Shown here: one piece after another, positions 32,825 to 42,641 of the stretch | Position numbering within the stretch: position 1 is the first letter of the stretch | How the letters are laid out: each line of letters opens with the position of its first letter | Source: CALGSZ01 sp042408955 | Lineage (GTDB): Bacteria; Chloroflexota; Chloroflexia; Thermomicrobiales; UBA6265 | Assembly (NCBI GenBank): GCA_042408955.1 | Contig: JBHOQQ010000129.1 | Span: 1 to 44,763, forward strand | DNA: 44,763 bases | Direction: 5' to 3' | The notes under the pieces: generated by a model | Told to the model about the DNA's origin: nothing | Database searches by the model: none | The model's input: the letters and a program-made list of their open reading frames with translations, nothing else | Program-made: the position numbers and the translations under genes

Positions 32825-35800
32825 TCAGGCCTGCGGCTTGCGTTGCCAGGCGAGTCCGCTGCCGCCAGCAAGCACCAGGAGTGCGGCCAGCAGCAGCCAT
32901 GCGCGCGGCAGCGTATGGGCCGCCCCCACGCCAGTTGAGGGCAGCGCTCGGACCGAGGCGACCTCCGCGTCGTCATCCGGGTCAATGCTGTTATGGGCGG
33001 TTCCGGCTTCCTGTTGGCCACCCGAGCCGAACGCAAACACGCTAGCGTCGCCGGTGTCACAACCGAATCCCGTGCAATCCCCGCTCACCACGCCGCCCGT
33101 CTCACACACGCCGGTGCAGTCGCCAGCCACAATCGTCTCGACGACGCAGAGGCCGGTGCAATCGCCATCAACCTGGTAGACGATGCAGACGCCGGTGCAG
33201 TCTCCGCCGACCGCGCTGCCGTCCCCATTCCAGGGGCCCGCTGAGCCGGCATCACCGTCTATGGCGTCTGGCAAGGCAGCTCCAGTGAACGCTGAGGCGT
33301 CGGCATGGCCACCGTCACCGCTGACCGCGTCGCCCGAGGCTGCCGGTCCACCCGGACCGCCATGTCCAGCGTTACCACCGGCTCCACCAGCGCCGTCGCC
33401 ACCGCCAGCTTCGCCGCCGCCACCACCGGCGCCAACGCCGCCAGTGCCATCACCCGCGAGAGCATCGCCGCCAGCGCCGCCTTCGTTGCTGCCACCCAGG
33501 ATAAGCGTACTGATCGTGTCGCCGGATGCGGCGTCTCCGCCGGTGGCATCGCCAGCAATGGCGCTCCCGCCACCTGAGGTACCGCCAATGCCGGGAGCAC
33601 CGGTGCCTGCGCCGCCAGTGTTTCCGCCGCCGATGACTGAGAGCGTTGCGCTCCCGCCGCTGACGTCGCCAGCCTCCTCGTCACCGCCGGCGATAGAACC
33701 GCCGAACGTGTCGCCACAGGATGCGTCACCGCCATCTCCGCCCGGGCCACTGTCGCCATTGCCACCCCAGCCAGCAATGGCAAGGCACCCAACGGTATAG
33801 GCGGCATCGCCTTCCTCACTATCCTCAAAGAAACCACTGGCATCGCCACCGAGAACCGTTTGTCCGAAGGCTCTACCGGCAACGGCCCCGCCGCCCACTG
33901 TCAGGCTACCGGCGTTCCCGCCAGAACCATCGCCACCCGTCCCGGAGCCGCCATCGCTCGCGGTGCCCCCAACGGCCACGCCGCCGGCAGCCACACCGCC
34001 GACCGCGCTGCCACCGGTCGTATTGCCACCGACGGTGTGGCCACTGGCACCACCACCGCCACCAGCGCTGGCATCTCCCGCGTCACCGTCGCCGCCGACG
34101 CCGGCACCACCACTGCTAGATGCGAAGCCGCCAATCCCGGTACCACCGTTGCCGCCGGATCCGCCCCGGCCACCGTTTCCACCGCTTGCCGTGCCACTCA
34201 CCGCCGAACCGGCATCGCCTGCATCAGCACTCGCGACAGCGGCGCCGCACCCGTCGCACGCGGCAGTTGCAGCCGTTGCAGCCGCGTTCCCACCATCACC
34301 ACCAATCGCGTCGCCCGACGCGGCGCTGCCGCCCGATCCGCTATCACCGCCGGTGCCAGCCGCACCACCGGTCGCCGCACCGCCAGCGGCGAATCCACCG
34401 TCGCCACCAATGCCGGCGCCACCCGTGGCCGTGGCCGGGCGCGTGATTCCGCCGGTGCCGCCCGTGTTGCCGCCACCAACGACAACGCCACCGAATGTCA
34501 TCCCTGTCGTCGCATTGCCACCAGTGGCTCCGCCAGCAACCGCCTCGCCACCGGTCGCGGTGCCACCGTCGCCAGCACCGCCTCGGCCTTCACCGCCCGT
34601 GTTCGATCCACCGAGCGTCAACTGCTGGCCGGCCCCATCAACATCGCCGCCACGCACATTACCAGCAGTCGCATCACCGCCGGAGCTACCACTACCATCG
34701 GTGATACCACACTCAGCGTCGCCGCCGTTCCCGCCATCCGCATCGTCTCCGGGGCCACCCGCGCCACCGACGCCACCAAGCGCGATGCAGCCCACCGTGC
34801 CCGCGGACTCTTCGCCGTCCGCTGCCGTGGTTTCGACGTCGCCACCGATGACCGGTCCTCCAATGGCGCCTCCGGTCAGGGCCACCCCACCGGTAGTAAC
34901 GCTCGAAGTAGCTCCGCCGGTGGCGTTGCCGCCTGTGCCAGTGCCTCCGGCACCGCTCGCACCGCCCCCGGCATTCCCGCCCGTGGCGTTCCCACCAGTC
35001 GCCCGGCCGCCGGCAGTCACACCGCCGACGGTGTCCCCAGAGGCATCACCCCCGTCACCGCCGGTGCCATTCCCTGCCGCTGCACCGCCACCTCCGCCAG
35101 TGTTGCCCTGATGAGCGACGATTGAGCCTACGACTGCGCTCGTGGACGCGGAGCCACCCGTGCTGTCGCCGCCGGTGCCGGAACCGCCTGTGCTTGTTCC
35201 GCCGGTGCCACTGCCGCCGAACGCGGCGCCGCCCGCGTTGCCTCCGCCCGACGTTCCGAATTCATAGCCACCGATATTGCCGCCGCTCACCTCGCCAACG
35301 GTGGCATCGCCGCCAGAGTGATTGCCGCCGAAAGTCTCGCCACACAATCCCTGGCCACCGTCTCCGCCGTCGCTGTCGTCGCCGGAGCCTCCAGCGCCAC
35401 CCGAGCCACCACTGGCGAAACAGCCAGTTGTCGCGTCGAGAACGCTGCCTCCAACGAGCATGCCAGCGAAGGCCCCGCTTCCTTGCAGCACACCGCCGGT
35501 GGTGACACTTGCTACCGTGCCACCGATTGCATTCCCGCCTGTGCCAGCACCACCAGACCCGGCATTGCCACCGGCGCCGCTGCCACTCGCCGCGTCACCG
35601 CCAACCGCGATGCCACCGGTTGTCAGCCCTCCGGCGGCGTCGCCGGACGCATCGCCACCGCGGCCGCCGGTCGCCTGTCCAGCCTCGTTCGCTTGGCCGC
35701 CAAGACCATCGCCGCCACTTGCCGAGGAGGAGCCACCGGCGGCCACGCCGCCCGCGCCCCCTGAGCCGGCGATACCACCCCGGCCGCCAATAGCCGCGCC

Positions 35801-38800
35801 ACTTTCCGCGTACCCGCCAGTGCCAGCATCTGCCGCTGCCGTCGCCAGGCAACTCGTGCAGTTTTCCGTCTGCGCCTGGGCCGCAGCATTGCCACCCTCT
35901 CCGCCAACAGCATCGCCAGATGCCGCAGCTCCGCCGTCGCCGCCACGACCGGCGTCGCCGCCATTCCCGCCGGTCCCATCACCGCCGAGGGCGGTTCCGC
36001 CGTTCCCGCCTGCACCAGTGCCGCCGAGACCATCGTTGCCAAAGGCGTCACCACCGCTGCCACCGGCATTGCCACCGCCAGCGACGATCCCACCGATTGT
36101 GGATCCGCCGAGCGCATCGCCACCGGCCGCAGTGCCACCAGAGCCGTCACCACCCACGGACGATCCGCCCGTGCCGGTGCCGCCATTGGCAAAGCCCCCG
36201 GCATTACCACCACCAACGGTCCTGCTCGCGCCACCACCGATGCTGCCGCCCGTGATGTCGCCGGCCTCTGCGTTGCCACCGGTGCTTCCACCGCCGGTTG
36301 TGTCTTGGCACTCGGCGTATCCGCCATTGCCACCATCGGTGATGTCACTGTCGCCACCAATGCCACCCGTTCCGCCAAGCGCGGTGCATCCAGTTGTGAT
36401 CGAGACGACCGAGCCACCGGCTACCACGGCTTCCGCATCTGGTAGTGCACCCCCCCCAGTCAGCACACCGCCGCCGGTGCTACTCTCGACCATGCCAGCG
36501 GTTGCTGCGCCGCCAGTCGCACCCCCGGCATCGGCCGCGGCCCCGCCAGTGCCGTCACCGCCGATCGCGCCGCCACTCAGCGCAACGCTCCCGGCTGTCG
36601 TGCCGCCAACTGCGTCGCCAGCAGCAACGCCGCCTGCACCACCGCTCGCATTTCCGCCGGAACCGGTGCCTCCGGCCGCATGACCACCATCAGCCACGGC
36701 GGAGCCAGCAGTTCCGGCAGCCCCGGCACCACCGGCGCCACCCGTACCACCCGCGCCGGAGATCGAGAGTCCGCTCGTCGCGGCCCCGCCATCACCAGCC
36801 ATCGCAAATGCATCGGGATCGGGAGAGACAGTGATGAGACCGGCTGCCTGCGCCGCGGCGTTGCCACCGTGCCCTCCGGTCGCCTCGCCAGATGCGGCCG
36901 CACCACCACTGCTGCCGGCGCCACCGGAGCCACCATGACCACCAGACCCATTTCCGCCAAAGGTCTCGCCGCCGATGCCCCCCGTGGCCTCTCCGCCCGC
37001 ACCGTCGCCACCTCCGGCGCGGCCGCCAGCGCCGCCCGCGTTTCCTGCGCTCAGCACCACGCTTCCGAGTGTGTCACCGGTTGCGGCATCGCCAGCGAAG
37101 GCATCGCCTCCGGTGCCATCGCCACCGCGGCTGACTGGCACGGTCTCGCTGCCATTGGCATTCCCGCCAATCGCGTCTCCGCCGGCGTTGTTCCCGCCAT
37201 ACGTTGCCGCGTCTTGGATCGAGCCGCCGCGCACATCGCCACTGATGGCCGCGCCACCGGCATTGCCACCACCGAAGGTTGAATCGCAATCACCATCGCC
37301 GCCGTCGCCACCCTCAGCTTCCTCGCCATCTCCGCCGGCACCACCCGCGCCGCCACTTGCAATGCATCCAGTCGTCACACTGAATGTCATGCCAGCGATT
37401 CCGCTCATGCCGCTGGCGACACCACTTTGCAGCGCCGTGGCGCTCGTCACGGCGATAGCATCGCCACCGGCCGCATCACCGCCGGTTGCCACGCCGCCCG
37501 AGCCAGCATCGCCGCCCGTGCCATTGCCCGCTACCGCTGTGCCCGCGCTCACCCGGCCGCCAGCGGTATGTCCTCCATTGGTATCACCGGAGCTTGCACC
37601 GCCGGCGCCGCCGGCCGCGCTGCCGCCCGTTCCATCGCCGCCGATCGCGCTGCCGCCATTGCTGCTTGCTGATCCGGCGTTCCCGGCGCCACCGATGCCA
37701 CCACTGCCAGCACTGCCACCATCTCCCGCAAGCACGTCCCCGCTGGTGGCATCGCCAGCCGTACCGGCAACCGCTTCGCTCACCACCGCACAGTCGCATG
37801 CGTCGCCCACGGCTAGGCTGGCGGCGTTGCCACCATGCCCGCCAGTCGCATCACCCGATGCGGCGCTGCCACCAGCGCCACCAGAACCACCAGCGCCACC
37901 CGAACCGCCGAGACCGACGCCGGCCGTCGCATTGTTGCCGCTTCCGCCGCTGGCATTGCCGCCAGCCGCGTCACCGCCATTGGCCGAGCCGCCGGCTCCG
38001 CCGCTGTTGCCAGCGGCCACGGCGGCGCCACCAGCGACCGCGCCCGCGGTGATATCGCCATCACCCACGCCAGCCGTGCCGCCGGTGCCATTGCCACCCT
38101 GGCTCACGCCACCCCAGGCGCTACCCGCGAGGCTGTTACCACCACTATTGCTGCCGCCACTCGTTGTCACTGGTGCTTGAGGAGAGCCGCTATCGCCACC
38201 CGCGACAACACCGGCTTCAGCGTCGCCACCAGTATTTGAGCCGCCGTCAGCATCGTCGCAAGTGGCGCTCCCTGCATCACCGCCGTTGGCGTCCTCGCCA
38301 TCTCCGCCATCGCCGCCAGGCAAGCTACGCGCGGAGCAGCCCACGGTGAGGGTTGCTGCCATGCCACCCGCTTGCGTCCCTCCAACCGCGGCACCGCCAA
38401 GTGCGACGCTCCCAGTCGTAACGCTCAGCGCGGCACCGCCAGACGCGGTGCCACCAGTGGCAGTGCCGCCAGCGCCGCCAGCGCCACCGGTGCCGCTCCC
38501 GCCGGTACCGCCACCAAGGGCATCCCCACCGGTGCCGGTGCCGCCGGTGCTGCTGCCAGCAAATGCTGACCCACCGGCTCCATCACCGCCGGAATTGTTG
38601 GCGTTTTCGATGGCGACCGCGGCATTCCCGCCAAAGACGCCGGAATTTGCGGCAGCGCCGCCTGCGTTGTTGCCACCAACCGTGGCATCGCAGTCGGCAT
38701 TGCCGCCATCGCCACCGTCCGCGGCTTCACCGGCGCCACCATCGCCACCGAAGCCGCTACTCGCGTCAGCGACGCATCCGGCGGTGAGCGTCAGGGCGTC

Positions 38801-41293
38801 ACCGCCAGCGGTATTGCCGCCAATCGCAAATCCTCCAACCACCAGTTGATAGCCGAAAGTGACGCTTGTCGCGTTACCGCCGGTTCCTGCCCCACCGGCC
38901 GCGCGGCCACCTGGCCCGCTGTCTCCGCCTGTTCCCTGGCCGCCAGCGGCATCGCCGGCCAGCGCGGAGCCGCCGCTCGTCGTGCCACCCGTCACGTTGC
39001 CAGTGGCAGCACCACCGGCGCCACCAGTCGCGTCGCCGGCAAGGGCAGAGCCGCCTTGCGCAAATCCACCAGTCGCGGAAGCCTCGCCTCCGGCGCTTTC
39101 ACCACCGGCGCCGCCACTGCCTCCAGTGCCGCCTTGGCCCGCGCTCGCATTACCCGAGGTGCCCGCGCCGCCAGCGCCACCGAGCGCTAGGCTCTCGACG
39201 CCAGTGCATCCGCAGTCTTCGCCTACAGCCGCGCCGGCGGCGTTGCCGCCATGACCACCAGTCGCATCGCCCGTGGCGGCAGCGCCACCCGCGCCGCCGG
39301 CACCACCCGCGCCGCCGGAGCCACCTTCGCCGGCGCCACCTTCAGCAAATCCGCCGTTTCCGCCGGACCCGGCACCTGCTGAGGCATCACCGCCGGAAGC
39401 CGCGCCGCCATCGCCCCCAGTGTTCGCGGCATCATCTTCAACGCCGAGACCGGCGCTGATACTGCCAGTGGTATCCCCTGTCGCGGCGTCACCACCAATC
39501 GCGTTGCCACCGGCCGCGGCACCGGCAGTGCTCGCACCACCAGCCGCGCTCCCCCCAGTGCCATTGCCACCCGTGTTGCCACCGCTAGCTACCCGGCTAG
39601 CCGCACTGCCGCCGCCTGTCGCACCCGCGCTTGCCGCGCCGCCCGAGTTGCCACCACCATTGTTCACCCCAGCGCCATCTTCTGGCTCGGTGCAGCTTGC
39701 ATCGCCGCCGTCGCCACCGGCTGCATCGAGCGCAGCACTGCCGTTGCCACCATTGCCGGCCTCCGCAAAGCAACCGAGCGTCGCTGTGAGCGCCGAGCCT
39801 CCGGTTACGGTGCCACCAAAAGCACCACGAGCACCAACCGTGCCCGAGAAGACAGTATCGGCGGCAGAGCCACCAGATCCATGGCCACCGGTCGCGGTCC
39901 CACCGTCACTGGCCGTGCCACCGGCGGCCGCGCCACCGCTCGCATCGCCAGCCGCAGCGATGCCGCCAACAGTGAGCCCGCCATTGACGTCGCCAGACGC
40001 ATCGCCGCCATTGCCACCCAGCGCATTCCCAGCCGTGGCCCCGCCGCCGAGCCCTTCGCCAGCGTCGCTGGTTGCGTCGCCGCCCGCGCCATCCGCGGCC
40101 GCGCCACCTTCACCACCGGTGCCGCCATTGCCGCCCAACGCGTCTCCCGTGACGGCGTCACCCCCGGCACCGCCCGCCGCATTGCTGATCACGTCATCCT
40201 GGGGACTAGTCTGTGACGAGGCGTAGGCATCGGCGTTGCCGCCATCGCCAGAAAGCGCGTCGCCCGTTGCAGCCGTGCCACCGACGCCGCCCGCTCCACC
40301 AATGCCACCATTGCCGCCGACCCCGGCGCCGCCAATCGCGACGCCACCTGCGCCGCCGGTTCCGTCGCCGCCAAACGCTGCTCCGCCAGTGGCGAGACTA
40401 CCAGATCCGGCAACGTTTGCCCCGCCGATGGTGAGCCCACCGGTGGTGGCACCGGTCTCTGCCGAGCCACCAATCGCCATTCCACCGATGGCAAGACCGC
40501 CGATGCTGTCACCGCCGAACGCGACGCCGCCGAGTCCAGTGCCACCAACATTGCCACCACCGCTCACGAGGCTGACAGCAGCACCACCGATCACGACGCC
40601 AGCGGTCGCGCTGCCACCTTGATTGCGTCCCCCGGTGGTATTGCCGGCATCGGCGTCGCCCCCGTCGCCGCCCCAGCTATCTTCTGCCCCTCCGGCTCCG
40701 CCGTTGCCACCCGTGGCCGAGCTACCGAGGGTGCCCGTGACCGTGGTGCCACCGGCAACCGTGTTTCCGGTGGCATTGCCGCCAGCAACTGCCCCGCCGA
40801 ACGTGCTGCCTGTCGCAGCGCCGCCGGTGCCATTGCCGCCTGTTGCAGCGCCGCCAGAGTTGCTGCTTCCGCCGGTCGCATCGCCGCTGGTCGCATCGCC
40901 GCCGCTGGCAACGCTGCCAATCGTGTCTCCACCTGTGGTATCGCCGCTGGCGTTGCCACCGGTACCGCCAGTCGCGCCACCTCCGCTCGCGTTGCCGCCC
41001 GTGGCACCGCCACCGCTTGCCGAAGCATCACCAGCGCTGCCTGAGCCGCCAGACGCACCCGATCCCCCCGAGGCGCCAGACCCGCCCGAAGCTCCACCGG
41101 AGGTGGCTGTGCCAGCATCTGCGCCGGTTGCGTTGCTTGACGCGTCGTCGTGGCGCTCGACCACGACGCGCCCTGGCAACGCTGGGCCTGCGATTGCACC
41201 ACTCGTGGCAAAGGCCCACCAGCTTGCCAGCATGGCCAGGACACCCAGCACACGCAGCGCAGCCGCCGAGCGTGACGTAACTCTCCTGTTCAT
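32825..41293 (-). CDS. Giant Gly/Ala-rich LPXTG-anchored surface protein (2,822 residues)
   Basis: ATG start behind GGAAGGGGA, with a signal peptide (ALRVLGVLAMLASWWAFATS, likely cut near AIAG). About 2,650 residues follow that are mostly short GGx units (GGNATGG, AGGTGTGG and similar), loosely periodic at 5-6 residues. The C-terminus is a complete sortase signal: LPSTG at 2784-2788, a hydrophobic segment (AWLLLAALLVLAGGSGLAW) and the basic tail QRKPQA. It resembles PE_PGRS and other Gly-rich repeat surface proteins in style, but I cannot name a family. The body is about nine modules with conserved cysteine pairs, and four GDCTG cysteine repeats precede the anchor. No sortase gene is in the window. 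Function is probably structural or adhesive at the cell wall. It is a single-gene unit; the 511-base upstream gap has no clear promoter. Confidence 0.9.
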   Translation of the reverse strand: MNRRVTSRSAAALRVLGVLAMLASWWAFATSGAIAGPALPGRVVVERHDDASSNATGADAGTATSGGASGGSGASGGSGASGGSGSAGDASASGGGATGGNASGGGATGGTGGNASGDTTGGDTIGSVASGGDATSGDATGGSSNSGGAATGGNGTGGAATGSTFGGAVAGGNATGNTVAGGTTVTGTLGSSATGGNGGAGGAEDSWGGDGGDADAGNTTGGRNQGGSATAGVVIGGAAVSLVSGGGNVGGTGLGGVAFGGDSIGGLAIGGMAIGGSAETGATTGGLTIGGANVAGSGSLATGGAAFGGDGTGGAGGVAIGGAGVGGNGGIGGAGGVGGTAATGDALSGDGGNADAYASSQTSPQDDVISNAAGGAGGDAVTGDALGGNGGTGGEGGAAADGAGGDATSDAGEGLGGGATAGNALGGNGGDASGDVNGGLTVGGIAAAGDASGGAAAGGTASDGGTATGGHGSGGSAADTVFSGTVGARGAFGGTVTGGSALTATLGCFAEAGNGGNGSAALDAAGGDGGDASCTEPEDGAGVNNGGGNSGGAASAGATGGGSAASRVASGGNTGGNGTGGSAAGGASTAGAAAGGNAIGGDAATGDTTGSISAGLGVEDDAANTGGDGGAASGGDASAGAGSGGNGGFAEGGAGEGGSGGAGGAGGAGGAAATGDATGGHGGNAAGAAVGEDCGCTGVESLALGGAGGAGTSGNASAGQGGTGGSGGAGGESAGGEASATGGFAQGGSALAGDATGGAGGAATGNVTGGTTSGGSALAGDAAGGQGTGGDSGPGGRAAGGAGTGGNATSVTFGYQLVVGGFAIGGNTAGGDALTLTAGCVADASSGFGGDGGAGEAADGGDGGNADCDATVGGNNAGGAAANSGVFGGNAAVAIENANNSGGDGAGGSAFAGSSTGGTGTGGDALGGGTGGSGTGGAGGAGGTATGGTASGGAALSVTTGSVALGGAAVGGTQAGGMAATLTVGCSARSLPGGDGGDGEDANGGDAGSATCDDADGGSNTGGDAEAGVVAGGDSGSPQAPVTTSGGSNSGGNSLAGSAWGGVSQGGNGTGGTAGVGDGDITAGAVAGGAAVAAGNSGGAGGSANGGDAAGGNASGGSGNNATAGVGLGGSGGAGGSGGAGGSAASGDATGGHGGNAASLAVGDACDCAVVSEAVAGTAGDATSGDVLAGDGGSAGSGGIGGAGNAGSASSNGGSAIGGDGTGGSAAGGAGGASSGDTNGGHTAGGRVSAGTAVAGNGTGGDAGSGGVATGGDAAGGDAIAVTSATALQSGVASGMSGIAGMTFSVTTGCIASGGAGGAGGDGEEAEGGDGGDGDCDSTFGGGNAGGAAISGDVRGGSIQDAATYGGNNAGGDAIGGNANGSETVPVSRGGDGTGGDAFAGDAATGDTLGSVVLSAGNAGGAGGRAGGGDGAGGEATGGIGGETFGGNGSGGHGGSGGAGSSGGAAASGEATGGHGGNAAAQAAGLITVSPDPDAFAMAGDGGAATSGLSISGAGGTGGAGGAGAAGTAGSAVADGGHAAGGTGSGGNASGGAGGVAAGDAVGGTTAGSVALSGGAIGGDGTGGAAADAGGATGGAATAGMVESSTGGGVLTGGGALPDAEAVVAGGSVVSITTGCTALGGTGGIGGDSDITDGGNGGYAECQDTTGGGSTGGNAEAGDITGGSIGGGASRTVGGGNAGGFANGGTGTGGSSVGGDGSGGTAAGGDALGGSTIGGIVAGGGNAGGSGGDAFGNDGLGGTGAGGNGGTALGGDGTGGNGGDAGRGGDGGAAASGDAVGGEGGNAAAQAQTENCTSCLATAAADAGTGGYAESGAAIGGRGGIAGSGGAGGVAAGGSSSASGGDGLGGQANEAGQATGGRGGDASGDAAGGLTTGGIAVGGDAASGSGAGGNAGSGGAGTGGNAIGGTVASVTTGGVLQGSGAFAGMLVGGSVLDATTGCFASGGSGGAGGSGDDSDGGDGGQGLCGETFGGNHSGGDATVGEVSGGNIGGYEFGTSGGGNAGGAAFGGSGTGGTSTGGSGTGGDSTGGSASTSAVVGSIVAHQGNTGGGGGAAAGNGTGGDGGDASGDTVGGVTAGGRATGGNATGGNAGGGASGAGGTGTGGNATGGATSSVTTGGVALTGGAIGGPVIGGDVETTAADGEESAGTVGCIALGGVGGAGGPGDDADGGNGGDAECGITDGSGSSGGDATAGNVRGGDVDGAGQQLTLGGSNTGGEGRGGAGDGGTATGGEAVAGGATGGNATTGMTFGGVVVGGGNTGGTGGITRPATATGGAGIGGDGGFAAGGAATGGAAGTGGDSGSGGSAASGDAIGGDGGNAAATAATAACDGCGAAVASADAGDAGSAVSGTASGGNGGRGGSGGNGGTGIGGFASSSGGAGVGGDGDAGDASAGGGGGASGHTVGGNTTGGSAVGGVAAGGVAVGGTASDGGSGTGGDGSGGNAGSLTVGGGAVAGRAFGQTVLGGDASGFFEDSEEGDAAYTVGCLAIAGWGGNGDSGPGGDGGDASCGDTFGGSIAGGDEEAGDVSGGSATLSVIGGGNTGGAGTGAPGIGGTSGGGSAIAGDATGGDAASGDTISTLILGGSNEGGAGGDALAGDGTGGVGAGGGGGEAGGGDGAGGAGGNAGHGGPGGPAASGDAVSGDGGHADASAFTGAALPDAIDGDAGSAGPWNGDGSAVGGDCTGVCIVYQVDGDCTGLCVVETIVAGDCTGVCETGGVVSGDCTGFGCDTGDASVFAFGSGGQQEAGTAHNSIDPDDDAEVASVRALPSTGVGAAHTLPRAWLLLAALLVLAGGSGLAWQRKPQA
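33059..33205 (-). repeat. Four GDCTG cysteine repeats near the C-terminus of the giant protein
   Basis: Residues ~2697-2745 contain GDCTGVC, GDCTGLC, GDCTGVC and GDCTGFGC spaced 13-14 residues apart (eight cysteines), about 40 residues before the LPSTG signal. The composition is quite unlike the Gly-rich body: hydrophobic linkers such as IVYQVD and VVETIVA. Confidence 0.85.
33700..40760 (-). repeat. About nine modules with paired cysteines in the giant protein
   Basis: Each module contains TxGC, then 24-27 residues, then GGDGGDAxC or a variant. Approximate plus-strand positions: 40720 (degenerate, no Cys), 39780, 38775, 38340, 37370, 36390, 35420, 34790 and 33790. Spacing is about 970 bases (~325 residues) except for two short modules (~435 and ~630 bases). 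Long modules also carry a second site after GGNAAA; four of them have CxC or CxxC there (DCGC, ACDC, NCTSC, ACDGC). The other long modules lack these cysteines. Confidence 0.75.
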
Positions 41294-41804
41294 CGCCGAA
41301 TCCCCTTCCCATGGGATACGAGCACCACTCGCGCGGCACGCCGAATGCCTGGATTGTCCCCTACCAACTGCCCTGTATGGTTCTCTCCTGGATCAAGCGA
41401 GTCACGCAGAAGGCAGAACGTATCTACCCACTGAATGGCACACTGGTCATGCCAGCACTCCGCTCCCCGTCATCACGGGTCGCGCCGCCAGCTTGGAATG
41501 ACTGGGCTGCTGTCTCGATCGCTCCTGCGCGAGGTTGCGCGCTGCAATCGGACGGCCTTTACTGGAAACGTCCGCGTCACCCCGCACGATCGGGCAGCCC
41601 CGCACGACCGCCCGAACAAATAAATGCTCATAAATGCCCAGCAAATAGCACAGATCCTTTTCCTTGCAATCTAGCAAGCCCCCTGTCCGGACGCAAGAGG
41701 GTGAGGACCTTTTTCACAGAAAAAAATCATCGCGCGGAGACTCGTTGACGCGTGGGATGACACGTGGGAGGCGCAAGCCGGGCCGTTGTGCGCCCCTCGC
41801 GCTG
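41294..41804. other. Gene-free region upstream of the giant gene
   Basis: 511 bases. Nothing coding is convincing. A seven-T run on the minus strand (41726-41720) lies about 80 bases past the ABC permease stop, behind a weak CGCG stem, and may end that transcript. Around 41630-41740 the sequence is AT-richer than its surroundings. No clear -35/-10 pair for the giant gene was found. Confidence 0.4.
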
Positions 41805-42641
41805 TCACGCGGAGCGTTCGCCAGTGACAAGGCGGCGCCACGGCAACAGCCGTCGCTCAAGCACGGTGACAAGGGCAAACAGGCCGACCGCGAGCACCGC
41901 GAGGATCGTGACACAGGCAAAGACGCGATCGGTGCGCAGGTTCGCACTCGAAAGCGTGAGGAGATGCCCCAAGCCCGCATCTGCTCCGACAAGCTCGCCG
42001 AACACTGCGCCGATCACCGCGACGGCAATGCCGACGCGAGCACCAGAGAACAAGAACGGCAACGCCGAAGGAAACGTGACCAGCCGGAAGCGCGCCCACC
42101 GGCCCGCACCGAGCGCGCGGAGGAGATCGAGAAGTTCCCGGTCGGCAGACCGAAAGCCATCAACGACATTCACGGTGATGGGAAAGAACGCGACGAGCGC
42201 AGTCACGATCACTTTCGGCGTTATTCCATGGCCAAACCAGATGAGCAACAGGGGGGCCAGCGCCACGATCGGCACGGCCTGACTCGCGACGAGCGCCGGA
42301 TAGAGCGTCCGCCCGACCACCCGCGAGCCGTGTATGGCGATCGCTCCCAGCATCCCCGCGACAAGCGCCACGAGAAATCCGAGGATGATCTCCTGGAGGG
42401 TTACCCAGGCGTTGTCGAGCAGCAGGGTACGGTCGTGGACGATCGTGCGGGCGATCATGCTGGGTGGGGGCAAGAACCAGCGTGGCGTATCTGCCCAGCG
42501 CACCCAGACTTCCCAAACCGCCAGACCGAGCACGAGCAATGTGAGGGGAGCAAGCCTCCGCGCAAGTCGAACCGCTGGGGAAGGAGCGGGCAAGAGGCGC
42601 AGGATCTGCTCTCCTAATAGCGTAGACTCATCCCCTGTCAC
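41805..42641 (-). CDS. NitT/TauT-type ABC transporter permease (SsuC/TauC-like)
   Basis: 278 residues with about six predicted helices. Family strings include LGLAVWEVWVRWADTPRWFL near the start, the LYPALVASQAVPIVALAPLL region, and the EAA loop DRELLDLLRALGAGRWARFR preceding LVTFPSALPFLFSGARVGIA. 'GLGHLLTLSSANLRTDRVFA' is the usual SsuC/TauC end. Members import nitrate, taurine, alkanesulfonates, pyrimidine precursors or cobalt-free small anions. GTG start overlapping the ATPase stop (GTGA), so translationally coupled. No binding-protein gene is seen. Confidence 0.92.
   Translation of the reverse strand: MTGDESTLLGEQILRLLPAPSPAVRLARRLAPLTLLVLGLAVWEVWVRWADTPRWFLPPPSMIARTIVHDRTLLLDNAWVTLQEIILGFLVALVAGMLGAIAIHGSRVVGRTLYPALVASQAVPIVALAPLLLIWFGHGITPKVIVTALVAFFPITVNVVDGFRSADRELLDLLRALGAGRWARFRLVTFPSALPFLFSGARVGIAVAVIGAVFGELVGADAGLGHLLTLSSANLRTDRVFACVTILAVLAVGLFALVTVLERRLLPWRRLVTGERSA

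Noticed and set aside
33183..40226. Several long proline-rich frames (up to ~450 residues) on the plus strand inside the giant gene
   Set aside because: They are complements of the GGx repeats: glycine codons read backwards give Pro/Ala/Ser. They have no SD, signal or domain, and no independent codon signal.
33700..40760. Regular repeats that could suggest a CRISPR array
   Set aside because: Repeats are protein-level, diverged at DNA level and in one open frame. There are no constant direct repeats with unique spacers and no cas genes.
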